Origin: a virus
IMG/VR virus record: IMGVR_UViG_3300042905_002728
Location: 1 to 22,224 of that record
Length of the DNA: 22,224 bases
Reading direction: 5' to 3' (one strand)
Of the stretch, positions 4,980 through 11,652 are shown piece after piece. The notes beneath the pieces are model-generated. The model was given only the letters and a program-made list of their open reading frames with translations. It searched no databases and was not told where the DNA came from. The position numbers were made by a program, and so were the translations under genes. Numbering within the stretch: the stretch's first letter is position 1; every line of letters begins with the position of its first letter.

Positions 4980-5020
4980 CCCCGCCTAGCGTTCCCCCTT
5001 CCGCTAGGTGGGGCTTTCTA
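4980..5020 (+). terminator. Rho-independent-type terminator at the convergent junction
   Basis: An 11-pair stem (CCCCGCCTAGC at 4980-4990 with GCTAGGTGGGG at 5003-5013, one G-U pair) has a 12-base loop and is followed by CTTTCTATTT. It ends the plus-strand operon and reaches into the last codons of the minus-strand WhiB gene. A smaller GTAGC-GGTAT-GCTAC hairpin precedes it at about 4954-4968. The T-rich side faces the plus strand; the stem could also slow polymerase arriving on the minus strand. Confidence 0.75.
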
Positions 5021-5302
5021 TTTGCGCCACTTGATTGGTTGGGCTACCCGCACGTGTTGTTCGCGTTCTTTCGGGGTTAGGTTGCCCCAATACCCCTCTC
5101 GACGGCCTGTTTCCGCCTCAAATGCGAGCTGATAGTTCAAGCATTGGAGCGTGACCGTGCAAGCATCGCAGTATTGTTTCGCTGCTGACCAATGGATACG
5201 CCGTACATCACCGGAAGGTATCTCAGGGAAGAACACTTCAGGTTTGTTGATGCCGTGGCAGGCACCTTTGGTTTTCCAGGAGTCGTCGTGTTCTTTAGCC
5301 AC
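5018..5302 (-). CDS. WhiB-family Fe-S transcriptional regulator
   Basis: 94 residues from a GTG start. It has the full WhiB signature: C15, then C45-x2-C48-x5-C54, which in this family hold a 4Fe-4S cluster, followed by a GYWGNLTPKER turn (residues 70-80) matching the family's G-[VI]-W-G-G loop. A basic end (KWRK) could contact DNA. WhiB proteins are confined to Actinobacteria and their phages and act with the housekeeping sigma factor. In mycobacteriophage TM4 such a protein interferes with host WhiB2 and septation. Here it is the last gene of the minus-strand DNA block, 11 bases after the C5 methyltransferase, with only a weak ribosome-binding site. Confidence 0.9.
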   Translation of the reverse strand: MAKEHDDSWKTKGACHGINKPEVFFPEIPSGDVRRIHWSAAKQYCDACTVTLQCLNYQLAFEAETGRREGYWGNLTPKEREQHVRVAQPIKWRK

Positions 5303-5313
5303 GGGGCGACCTG

Positions 5314-6828
5314 TTAGTTAGCATCGGGGTGTGTTGCGAGGATGTGTTTGGCTATCCATTGGGCGACTGGTGAGGCGATGCCGTTGCCGCACATTTTGTA
5401 TCGGTTGGTGTCTGATACTGCACCGTTGGTTCCTTGTGCGGTGTGGTTGTCGGGCCAGCCCATTAGTCGTTCACATTCGAGTGGTGTAAGGCGACGAACG
5501 ATGAGGGTTGGTTCTCGTAGGTCGGCTATGAAGTCTGATAAGTCTCTCCCGATGCGCCATGATCGGTGGATTTCTTCTTCGATGGTTTGGTTGTAGCCGT
5601 CATACGAGATTGCTTGTGTTTGTTCAGAAATAATTATTGTTTCTGAACCACCACCTAAGTCGCCGCCATGCGCTTTAAGTGTCCCGACACCTTCAACGTA
5701 TTTTGCAAATGAAGTTGCTGTATAACCGACTTCTTGTTGTGTAACGCTTGGTGGTTGTTGGCTAGCTTTCAATGTTGGTGCCTGGTCTTCAAACACGTTT
5801 GCGTTTGACCCGAACTGTGTGTCAAAAGACAGTGTGGTTTGGAACAATGTTTGATCGTTGGATGTACCCAATGTCAAACTAATGTCTTCACTAATCAATG
5901 GGCCTTTGCCGCCACCTGGTTTTCCTTCACGGTTGCGGAGAAGAATTGTGTCTTGTGCTACGACAGGGACATTGTTCCCGCCGGTACCCATCCGTTCCTG
6001 AAGTGTTTGGACAGGTTCGCTATACACCCGTACGTCATCAACACGGCGACCATCCAACAGGATTGGTTCAACTATCAAATCAGTAGCGTCTTTGTAGTCT
6101 CGTTGTTTCAACGCCGAAGCTGTACCATCATCGTTGTATTCACCAAAAGAAACTAATCGGAATCCTTCTGAGCTACTTGTTCCAACGCAATCCGCAGTCT
6201 CTCTGGCAACTCCTTGTTTCTTCTTGCCGCCCTTCGCAGAATCCCCTGACACGCTTTCGCAGACAGGAAATAACGGCGATCCACATCGTTCGCTTGTTGC
6301 AGAATCGAAACAAGACGTGACGAACACGCGCCGTCGTCGTTGGGGTACTCCAAAGTATTGTGCATCCAGCACGGTCCACTCACTGAAACACGCCCCTGCT
6401 TCATCCATTTCGTGGAGGACTTCCCCGAAGTCGGAACCTCCGTTGGATGATAAGGCCCCGACGACATTTTCCCAAACAGACCAGGTTGGTGATGTTCCAT
6501 TAGATAACTCCCTCAATTCTTTGATGATACGGATTCCTTGGTGAAACAACCCTGAGCGTTCACCGGATAAACCAGCTCTTTTGCCAGCAAGCGATAGGTC
6601 TTGGCAGGGTGAACCCCACGCAACAACATCAACACCACCTGTGACTTCAAGGATGTGCGCCCCTGTGAGGGTGGAAACATCATCCCATTTCGGTACATCA
6701 GGCCAGTGATAGTCAAGTACGGAGCGAGCGTGTTTGTCAATTTCGCATTGGAAAACAGTGGTCATACCTGCTGCTTCCAACCCCATGTCGAATCCACCGA
6801 CCCCCGAAAACAGTGAAAGGACACGCAT
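5314..6828 (-). CDS. C5-cytosine DNA methyltransferase with a repeat-filled recognition region
   Basis: 504 residues. Conserved motifs in order: I, LFSGVGGFDMGLEAAG (6-21), binding S-adenosylmethionine; IV, GSPCQDLS (72-79) with catalytic C75; VI, ENV (120-122); VIII, QRRRR (163-167); IX, RRLTPLECERLMGWP (445-459); X, CGNGIASP (480-487). Between VIII and IX, where target recognition is made, there are about 275 residues, longer than in single-specificity enzymes. These are built of repeated TL-containing units. No partner restriction enzyme is seen, so it probably protects phage DNA from host nucleases. The start overlaps the SSB stop (TGATG). Confidence 0.93.
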   Translation of the reverse strand: MRVLSLFSGVGGFDMGLEAAGMTTVFQCEIDKHARSVLDYHWPDVPKWDDVSTLTGAHILEVTGGVDVVAWGSPCQDLSLAGKRAGLSGERSGLFHQGIRIIKELRELSNGTSPTWSVWENVVGALSSNGGSDFGEVLHEMDEAGACFSEWTVLDAQYFGVPQRRRRVFVTSCFDSATSERCGSPLFPVCESVSGDSAKGGKKKQGVARETADCVGTSSSEGFRLVSFGEYNDDGTASALKQRDYKDATDLIVEPILLDGRRVDDVRVYSEPVQTLQERMGTGGNNVPVVAQDTILLRNREGKPGGGKGPLISEDISLTLGTSNDQTLFQTTLSFDTQFGSNANVFEDQAPTLKASQQPPSVTQQEVGYTATSFAKYVEGVGTLKAHGGDLGGGSETIIISEQTQAISYDGYNQTIEEEIHRSWRIGRDLSDFIADLREPTLIVRRLTPLECERLMGWPDNHTAQGTNGAVSDTNRYKMCGNGIASPVAQWIAKHILATHPDAN

Positions 6829-7235
6829 CAGAACGGGTCTTCGTCTGCCTGAATTTGACGTGCGCCAGGGAACACCTGACCAACTTGTGCCATTACCTTT
6901 TCGGTTTGGTCAGCAACCCACGAATTCCAACGGCAAGACATACCAACTTCGTCAGCAATCAACTTGACTGACTTACCTTTGGTGCCGTCTTTGGTGGTGA
7001 ATTCTTCCTGTTCGTAACGACCAACAACAATGACAGTTGATCCTTTAGCGATGCTGTTCGCGGTGTGTTCTGCAAGCTTGTTGAACACGGTGATGTTGTG
7101 CCAGGTTGTTTTCTTCTTCTCATCTTTGCCGTATGTGTCAGCAATCGAGAATGTCAGAACAGCCATCCCGCTTGGGGTGTATCGCAGTTCAGGATCTTGT
7201 CCGACCTTTCCGGATACGGTGATGTGGTTACTCAT
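6828..7235 (-). CDS. ssb: Single-stranded DNA-binding protein
   Basis: 135 residues with a typical N-terminal OB-fold: GKVGQDPELRYTPSG (9-23), FSIADTYGKDEKKKTTWHNITV and the GSTVIVVGRYEQEEF strand. The C-terminus ends in acidic DEDPF, the tip that in bacterial SSBs recruits replication and repair proteins. Length is slightly shorter than host SSBs. AGAGGGGG lies before the ATG. It sits in an operon with the methyltransferases and recombination genes, fitting a role in replication and in strand annealing with the Rad52/Erf-like protein. Confidence 0.93.
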   Translation of the reverse strand: MSNHITVSGKVGQDPELRYTPSGMAVLTFSIADTYGKDEKKKTTWHNITVFNKLAEHTANSIAKGSTVIVVGRYEQEEFTTKDGTKGKSVKLIADEVGMSCRWNSWVADQTEKVMAQVGQVFPGARQIQADEDPF

Positions 7236-7257
7236 TGGGTTCCCCCTCTTTCTGTAG

Positions 7258-7281
7258 TGGAAGTATTCTTCCAGCTTTTTT
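7258..7281 (+). terminator. Terminator-like hairpin on the strand opposite the SSB leader
   Basis: TGGAAG (7258-7263) pairs with CTTCCA (7268-7273) across a TATT loop and is followed by GC and six T on the plus strand, a minimal intrinsic terminator shape. No plus-strand gene lies here, so it might stop antisense transcription entering from the left. On the minus strand it would be a hairpin just 5' of the SSB ribosome-binding site. Short stem, so low confidence. Confidence 0.35.
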
Positions 7282-7345
7282 GTGACAACTGTGTGTCGGC
7301 GGGTGTATGACCGCTACGAACAAGGTTACTCTAATGTCGCAACGA

Positions 7346-7765
7346 TTACAAGACCAAACGGTGTTTTCGTTCTTTCCTGCACGTGCGACATTCACGCCCG
7401 TTGTTCGGTCTTCTGTATGTGTTTTCTTCTGTGTATTCATGTCCGTGTGGGCAGTGGGTTCTGTTTGCATAATAGTGGCGGCCTCTGTCAACAACATCTT
7501 TCATGTTGTCGGTTTGGGTTCCGCCTTCAAGGTGGTGTGGGTTGCAGCATCGGCGGTTGTCGCATTTGTGGCGTACCACTGGCGGTGTCTCGTATGTGGA
7601 GATGTAGTGCGAAAAGCGGTGGACTGAACGGTGTTTGCCTTGGGCGTAGAACTGTCCGTAGCCGTCTCCTCTGAGTGATCCTTGCCATTCCCAACAGTCT
7701 TCGGGGTTGCCGATGTTGACTCTTGCCCAGAATCGGGTTGTGATTTTGTATAGAAACGTTTCCAT
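7346..7765 (-). CDS. Free-standing HNH endonuclease
   Basis: 139 residues. The sequence follows the small phage/intron HNH_3-type pattern: CWEWQGSLRGDGYGQF (24-39), the first His in SVHRFSHY, then HKCDNRRCCNPHHLEGGT with the HNH core Asn and His plus Cys pairs for zinc. A C-terminal CPHGHEYTEENTY / CRTCRKERKHR segment is a second zinc-binding element often seen in homing endonucleases. ATG is preceded by AAGGGCGG. It lies between the TSPPY methyltransferase and ssb with about 30 and 110 bases of flanking sequence, typical of a mobile cutting gene inserted between phage genes. Confidence 0.92.
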   Translation of the reverse strand: METFLYKITTRFWARVNIGNPEDCWEWQGSLRGDGYGQFYAQGKHRSVHRFSHYISTYETPPVVRHKCDNRRCCNPHHLEGGTQTDNMKDVVDRGRHYYANRTHCPHGHEYTEENTYRRPNNGRECRTCRKERKHRLVL

Positions 7766-7795
7766 ACGCCGCCCTTGGTCAGCCCCGCCTGTGTT

Positions 7796-8761
7796 TTACG
7801 ATAACACAACATCGTTGATTAGCCCCCCAACTGCTTCTGTTATACGGTTTATTGCTATGTCTGCGTATTCAGGGTTGAGTTCTGTGCCGACATAGTTACG
7901 GCCATGGCGTAGTGCCACGACAGCTACAGTTCCTGAACCCGTGAACGGGTCTAGAACGGTGTCTCCTGGTCGGCTTGACGCTAGTACGCATGGCTCGACG
8001 ATTGCTTCTGGCATGACAGCAAAATGTGCGCCCTTGAACGGTTTAGTAGGGATAAACCAAACATCGCGCTTATTTCTTTTTCCACTATCGGTGTATTCGT
8101 TTCCTGATTTTGTGGCGTGTTTGGGATCGTCACTATCACCGTATTTGCTTCCACCAAATTTGATTTTTGTTGATCCAAGATTTGCCGATGGTTCTTTGAT
8201 TGCTTCGTTATCAAAAAAGTACCGGCTTGATTTGGTCAGCATAAAAATGTATTCATGTGATTTAGTACAACGGTCACGCACTGATTCCGGCATTGGGTTT
8301 GGTTTCGCCCAAATAATGTCTTGGCGTAGATACCATCCGTCGTCTTGAAGTGCGAACGCCAGTCGCCACGGAATACCAACAAGATCTTTAGGTTTTAACG
8401 GTAGTTCTCCTTTATTGACTTTTATTGGGTCAAACGCTTGGAAGTTGGCTTTCCCTTTTATTGCATTTTTGGGAGATGTTTCGGGATTCATCCCACCAGT
8501 GCCACGGGTTGTTGAATAGTAGCTGTCCCCCACATTGAGCCATAGCACCCCATCATCAGACAACACGCGCCATACTTCGCGGAATACGGACACCATTTCA
8601 GCAATGTATTCCTGCGGGGTTTGTTCTAAACCGATTTGACCATCGTTTCCATAATCACGCAACCCCCAATACGGCGGGCTAGTTACGACACACTGCACCG
8701 ACTTGTCAGGTATTTCTGCTAGGCGAGAACGAACATCGCCAACAAGGATTTCTGCTTTCAT
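7796..8761 (-). CDS. TSPPY-type DNA methyltransferase (N4-cytosine or N6-adenine, beta class)
   Basis: 321 residues. The catalytic motif IV, TSPPYWGLRDYG (27-38), lies near the N-terminus and the S-adenosylmethionine motif, DPFTGSGT (271-278), near the C-terminus. This is the beta-class order. TSPPY is more usual for N4-cytosine enzymes, but N6-adenine enzymes such as those for GATC-like or CANNTG sites can also have it. The middle region (100-240) would hold the recognition domain. AGAAAGAAGTGGG precedes the ATG. It is an orphan; together with the C5 enzyme it would give the phage two modification patterns, probably to evade host restriction. Confidence 0.93.
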   Translation of the reverse strand: MKAEILVGDVRSRLAEIPDKSVQCVVTSPPYWGLRDYGNDGQIGLEQTPQEYIAEMVSVFREVWRVLSDDGVLWLNVGDSYYSTTRGTGGMNPETSPKNAIKGKANFQAFDPIKVNKGELPLKPKDLVGIPWRLAFALQDDGWYLRQDIIWAKPNPMPESVRDRCTKSHEYIFMLTKSSRYFFDNEAIKEPSANLGSTKIKFGGSKYGDSDDPKHATKSGNEYTDSGKRNKRDVWFIPTKPFKGAHFAVMPEAIVEPCVLASSRPGDTVLDPFTGSGTVAVVALRHGRNYVGTELNPEYADIAINRITEAVGGLINDVVLS

Positions 8762-8786
8762 AATCCCACTTCTTTCTAATAAACCG

Positions 8787-9203
8787 TCAGCAACGGTATT
8801 TCCAGCGTTGTACTTTGGGGTGTCGAGACTTGCAGATCAGGTCTTTCAACCCGTTGCAGTTCGCTTTGATGGCTCCCCATCCCCACGGGCCGACAGGCCA
8901 CTTGTATTTGGTTCCTTGCCAGTGTCCATCCCAGGCGATGTTGTCAACGACGCGAGCTTGTTGTAGTGAGTTCAGTCCTGTGGCGGATGAGGTGTTGGAC
9001 CATGATTGCCAGGTGCCACGGGCTATGCCGAACATTGATGTGTAGGACTTGGTGGAGTGGTTCACGTTGGAACCGGTTTCGCATTGTGCGAGGCGGCGGT
9101 AGAACGCCCACGGCATTACGAGTTCTTCGCCGTATGCCTGTGTTGTGGTTGGTGTGAGGGTGGATAGGGACAAGATGATGAGGGTTACTGCGAGTTTCCG
9201 CAT
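8787..9203 (-). CDS. Secreted Rpf-like transglycosylase domain protein
   Basis: 138 residues. The N-terminus (MRKLAVTLIILSLSTLTPTTTQAYG) is a typical signal peptide. The mature part has the lysozyme-like fold pattern of actinobacterial resuscitation-promoting factors: WAFYRRLAQCETGSN with the catalytic-type Glu after Cys, then SMFGIARGTWQSW, and a QQARVVDNI helix before a Trp-rich C-terminus with further cysteines. It would cleave glycan strands of peptidoglycan outside the membrane. AAAGGAAACC precedes the ATG. It is located in the DNA-metabolism block, well away from the lysis cassette. This suggests a role other than the main endolysin, such as an auxiliary wall hydrolase or host-derived cargo. 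Confidence 0.82.
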   Translation of the reverse strand: MRKLAVTLIILSLSTLTPTTTQAYGEELVMPWAFYRRLAQCETGSNVNHSTKSYTSMFGIARGTWQSWSNTSSATGLNSLQQARVVDNIAWDGHWQGTKYKWPVGPWGWGAIKANCNGLKDLICKSRHPKVQRWKYRC

Positions 9204-9271
9204 TGGTTTCCTTTCGACAGGGGACAGGTCAAGTAGGGGTCATAGTCCTCCCATGGGTACTGTTATACGGA

Positions 9272-9775
9272 TTAGGTCAGTCTAGCCTGAACAGTCTCAG
9301 ACCAAAAGATTGGGTCATTCCAATCCGCAAAAGAATTCAAATCCTGCTGCGAAACCCAATAAGTATCAGCACTTCGTAGCTGTCCAACACTCATACCGGT
9401 AGCCAAATCAATCCAGCCAACCAGTAAAACCTTGTTCTCTTTCACGATGCACAAGATGTAGTCGGCAGGTTTGTCTTTCGGATGTAGAAACAGATGACCG
9501 TCTCGATGTTCTGTTGAACGTATCTGGTAGTGAGCGACATCACCTGGTAGGTCAGCTAGGTGTTTGTTGGTGGCGGGTTGCCAATGCCTATCGAACGCTT
9601 TCGCTACCGCATACTCGGCAATCATCCCGATGATGTCTATTTGCCAGTAGTTCTTACGTTCGTCTGATCCGTAGAACTGTGGCCGTTCTTTCGCGATGGA
9701 TGCGATACGCCGTTGACAGCCTGCCATTGCTGCGTGGGCGAGTTCGTATTCATCTAGGGTTACGACGATTTGCAC
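9272..9775 (-). CDS. Nuclease-fold-like protein of unknown function
   Basis: 167 residues, GTG start directly abutting the previous stop (TAGGTG). Residues 47-60 (DIIGMIAEYAVAKAF) and LPGDVAHYQIRSTEH (76-90), followed by DYILCIVKENKVLLVGWIDL, resemble the core of PD-(D/E)XK-type domains: helix with Glu, Asp before a strand, then a strand where the usual E-x-K is Q-I-R. This could be a diverged or inactive nuclease, or a family using Arg instead. The neighbour upstream is another PD-(D/E)XK protein, which supports a nucleic-acid role. The assignment is by pattern only. Confidence 0.6.
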   Translation of the reverse strand: MQIVVTLDEYELAHAAMAGCQRRIASIAKERPQFYGSDERKNYWQIDIIGMIAEYAVAKAFDRHWQPATNKHLADLPGDVAHYQIRSTEHRDGHLFLHPKDKPADYILCIVKENKVLLVGWIDLATGMSVGQLRSADTYWVSQQDLNSFADWNDPIFWSETVQARLT

Positions 9776-10111
9776 CTAGTAACCAGCCTGCTTCAACAAC
9801 CCAACAAGAACCCGTGTCGGCAACACCGCATACCATTCACCAGGGTCAGTAGTGCCACGCTTCTTAGCGATAACAGCACCCGTGTCTGCTTTAGCGTTGA
9901 CCATTTCCACTTCTAGTTCTTTGATCCAGCCAGCCAAATCTATTGTCTTGTGGTTCTTTACCTCAAACACGATAGGCCCACAGCCGGTGATGTCGCCCTT
10001 GTCCACGGTGCCGTGCAAAGCTCGACGCTCCGCATAGGGGAAACCGTTCTCTCGTAGGAACTTCACTACCGCAGTCTCAGCAGCAGTGCCTTTCTGTTTT
10101 GCTTTACTCAC
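9776..10111 (-). CDS. PD-(D/E)XK endonuclease, probable Holliday-junction resolvase
   Basis: 111 residues from the GTG at 10111, with GAAGGG eight bases upstream; the open frame reaches 10210 but that part overlaps the previous gene. Motifs: KGTAAETAVVKFLRENG (helix with Glu), GTVDKGDITG with the metal-binding Asp, and VFEVKNHKTI carrying the E-x-K pair. This D...E-x-K layout and size match small archaeal and phage Holliday junction resolvases and VRR-type nucleases. It would resolve branched recombination or replication intermediates before packaging, consistent with the nearby exonuclease and annealing protein. Confidence 0.78.
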   Translation of the reverse strand: MSKAKQKGTAAETAVVKFLRENGFPYAERRALHGTVDKGDITGCGPIVFEVKNHKTIDLAGWIKELEVEMVNAKADTGAVIAKKRGTTDPGEWYAVLPTRVLVGLLKQAGY

Positions 10112-10409
10112 TATGGCACCCTTCGTAAAACTTCTGACCCCAAATCTCGATGGGGTGATACCCAAGCCTGATGCACATACGGTCAGCGTTATACACATCA
10201 ATGCCTTCATGTATCCAACGTTGAGCAGAGCGTTTCCCGACAGCGTTCAAACGGTCATCAGCACGGAGACGCTCCACCAAGACAGACCCATCAAGACGCA
10301 ACTGAAATGTGGCGACAGGTCGGCGGCTTTTCTTGTAGTCACTGTTTGCTTTACGGCAAATCTCGCACCGGCATTTGTATTTCACATAGCCGTTTCTTCC
10401 GTGGATCAT
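10104..10409 (-). CDS. Small Cys-containing protein with a helix-turn-helix-like C-terminus
   Basis: 101 residues; the ATG at 10409 overlaps the previous TGA (TGATG). The N-terminal HGRNGYVKYKCRCEICRKANSD segment (C-x-C-x2-C) resembles a Cys-rich N-terminal segment I recall from small proteins of actinobacterial phages. The C-terminal part, with VGKRSAQRWIHEGIDVYNADRMCIRLGYHP, looks like a short helical DNA-binding unit. No family is certain. The gene is in a run of overlapping frames between the ribbon-helix-helix gene and the resolvase, so a role in control of this block or DNA handling is possible. Confidence 0.62.
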   Translation of the reverse strand: MIHGRNGYVKYKCRCEICRKANSDYKKSRRPVATFQLRLDGSVLVERLRADDRLNAVGKRSAQRWIHEGIDVYNADRMCIRLGYHPIEIWGQKFYEGCHSE

Positions 10410-10621
10410 CAGACATTCCACCAATCTTTGTGTTTGTTTTCCCAACGGCGGTAATACTCCTGAACCCACTGCTTGTCCTTGTTGGGTTTATTGAGCAGGG
10501 CTACAGCGTGGGCAAGGCCGTTCATTATCTCGCGCAGTTCCTTGACTTCTGCTTTCATCTCTTTCAGTTGATGTCGAAGCAAAGTGATGCGGTCTTCTAA
10601 CGAGTCAATGTCATGCGGCAT
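10409..10621 (-). CDS. Coiled-coil small protein
   Basis: 70 residues starting at the ATG at 10621, with GGAAGG about ten bases before it; a longer frame (to 10648) would run deep into the previous gene. Residues 6-45 have clear heptad spacing (LEDRITLLRHQLKEMKAEV, then ELREIMNGLAHAVALL), followed by an aromatic basic tail WVQEYYRRWENKHKDWW. It is probably a dimeric or oligomeric helical protein. Its stop overlaps the next start. Function unknown. Confidence 0.65.
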   Translation of the reverse strand: MPHDIDSLEDRITLLRHQLKEMKAEVKELREIMNGLAHAVALLNKPNKDKQWVQEYYRRWENKHKDWWNV

Positions 10622-10823
10622 CGTGTACAGCCTTCCAGTATTTCTCAACTACACCAGCACAGTTAGGGCATCCGGTGTCATCTGTGATGCCTGCCAAACG
10701 AAGACCCTTCTCACATTCAAGAGCAAGGTATAAAGCCTCAGCAATCTCTTTCCAGGTGTCACGTTCGTTGGCTACTTCTGTCATCGCATTGTCGTGGTCG
10801 TCGATGTACACATAGTCCCTCAC
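10611..10823 (-). CDS. Hypothetical 70-residue protein with a CPNC pair
   Basis: GTG start overlapping the upstream stop (GTGA) and preceded by GGAGAAG. It has an acidic N-terminus, a long helix-like DTWKEIAEALYLALECEKGL, and C52-x2-C55 (TGCPNCAGVVEKYW). With the earlier cysteine (C37) this may be a half zinc site. Small phage proteins with an N-terminal helix and a CPxC pair are frequent and uncharacterised. It overlaps the following coiled-coil gene by 11 bases. Confidence 0.6.
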   Translation of the reverse strand: MRDYVYIDDHDNAMTEVANERDTWKEIAEALYLALECEKGLRLAGITDDTGCPNCAGVVEKYWKAVHDAA

Positions 10824-11002
10824 TTCTCCAACTCCTTCTCCATCGCTTGTCGAACAAGATCACGAAGCAACTGTGACCGCTTGATGCCACGGGCCTGACA
10901 AAGCAAACCAATTTCTTCTAACTGTTTCGGTGTCACACGGATACCGATGATGTGTGCTGAAGCCTCTGATGCGTCAGGGTCAACTGTTCTTTTGTTAGCC
11001 AT
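10820..11002 (-). CDS. Ribbon-helix-helix DNA-binding protein
   Basis: 60 residues. The ATG at 11002 is chosen because GGAGG precedes it and it overlaps the stop of the annealing-protein gene (TAATG). The sequence HIIGIRVTPKQLEEIGLLCQ, then ARGIKRSQLLRDLVRQAMEKEL, has the Arc/CopG layout: a short strand followed by two helices with the S/R-x-LLR-x-LV pattern of the second helix. These proteins dimerise and bind operators through the strand. It probably represses its own block or neighbouring genes; the operator is not identified. Confidence 0.8.
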   Translation of the reverse strand: MANKRTVDPDASEASAHIIGIRVTPKQLEEIGLLCQARGIKRSQLLRDLVRQAMEKELEK

Positions 11003-11652
11003 TACATAGCCTCCGACATCTTCTTGTATGCGGCACGAAGCTTGACAAGATCTGCTTCTGTCCATTCGTCTTCTGCTCCAAGGCCAGCATCAAATGCCAC
11101 CTTGTCGGGGTCAATGCCACGTGCTTCACAGGCGGAACGAAACTGGTTAACCTGGCTAGGCGACAAACGCTTTGACGGGTCATGCTTAGATGTTTCCTTC
11201 ACCACAGGCTTTTGTGCTTCTGTGATATTTCCGGTCTTAGGTGCAGGTGTGTGGCTAGGGATGTCATCCCATTCCTGCTTAGTCCACAACGACAGACAGA
11301 TACCGAAACGCATAGCAGCATTACGAATGAAGTCCGATGCGAGTTCTTTCAACAGGTCAGGCTTGTTGTGTGCTACTGATCCGATACCGAGACGGCGTAC
11401 ACCGTGAACGGTGAGCCAGCCAGCCATATGTGCCAGCCCGTTCTCGACGCGGTATGCGGGCAGGCCGTCAGCGTCAAACGCTACTGGTTCCCACGACCAG
11501 CACGGGTCAATCTCGATAAGCATTTTTGTTACGTCGGCGTGACCAACGAAGTCAAGTTGGATTCCACCCTTAGGTAGTTTGCCAACGATGCGCGGGTCAG
11601 GCACACCGTATGTGGCGAGTACATCGCCAAGTCCAATAGTTTTCTTTTCCAT
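11002..11652 (-). CDS. Probable single-strand annealing protein (Rad52/Erf-like)
   Basis: 216 residues. The N-terminal region carries the features of phage annealing proteins: GHADVTKMLIEIDPCWSW, a strand pair (AHMAGWLTVHGVRRLGIGS) and then LLKELASDFIRNAAMRFGICLSLW. This last part matches the conserved helix in which an alpha-helical A-x-R/K-A-x-x-x-FG segment packs against the DNA groove. The C-terminal third (145-216) is charged with a low-complexity linker and an ACEARGIDPDKVAFDAGLG helix pair. The gene follows the exonuclease with a one-base overlap (TAATG), the usual exonuclease-annealing pair. It would anneal complementary strands in recombination. Confidence 0.75.
   Translation of the reverse strand: MEKKTIGLGDVLATYGVPDPRIVGKLPKGGIQLDFVGHADVTKMLIEIDPCWSWEPVAFDADGLPAYRVENGLAHMAGWLTVHGVRRLGIGSVAHNKPDLLKELASDFIRNAAMRFGICLSLWTKQEWDDIPSHTPAPKTGNITEAQKPVVKETSKHDPSKRLSPSQVNQFRSACEARGIDPDKVAFDAGLGAEDEWTEADLVKLRAAYKKMSEAM

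Noticed and set aside
5839-6544. Plus-strand and alternate-frame ORFs within the C5 methyltransferase
   Set aside because: They are shadows of the methyltransferase frame, whose motifs run in order across the entire region.
7228-7497. 89-residue minus-strand frame overlapping the HNH gene
   Set aside because: It overlaps the well-supported HNH frame for most of its length, has unlike codon use, and lacks a ribosome-binding site.
9229-9243. Four-codon minus-strand mini-ORF behind a strong GGGAGG
   Set aside because: ATG ACC CCT ACT TGA after a good ribosome-binding site could be a leader peptide for the Rpf-like gene, but such short frames arise by chance and there are no regulatory codons or attenuator stem.
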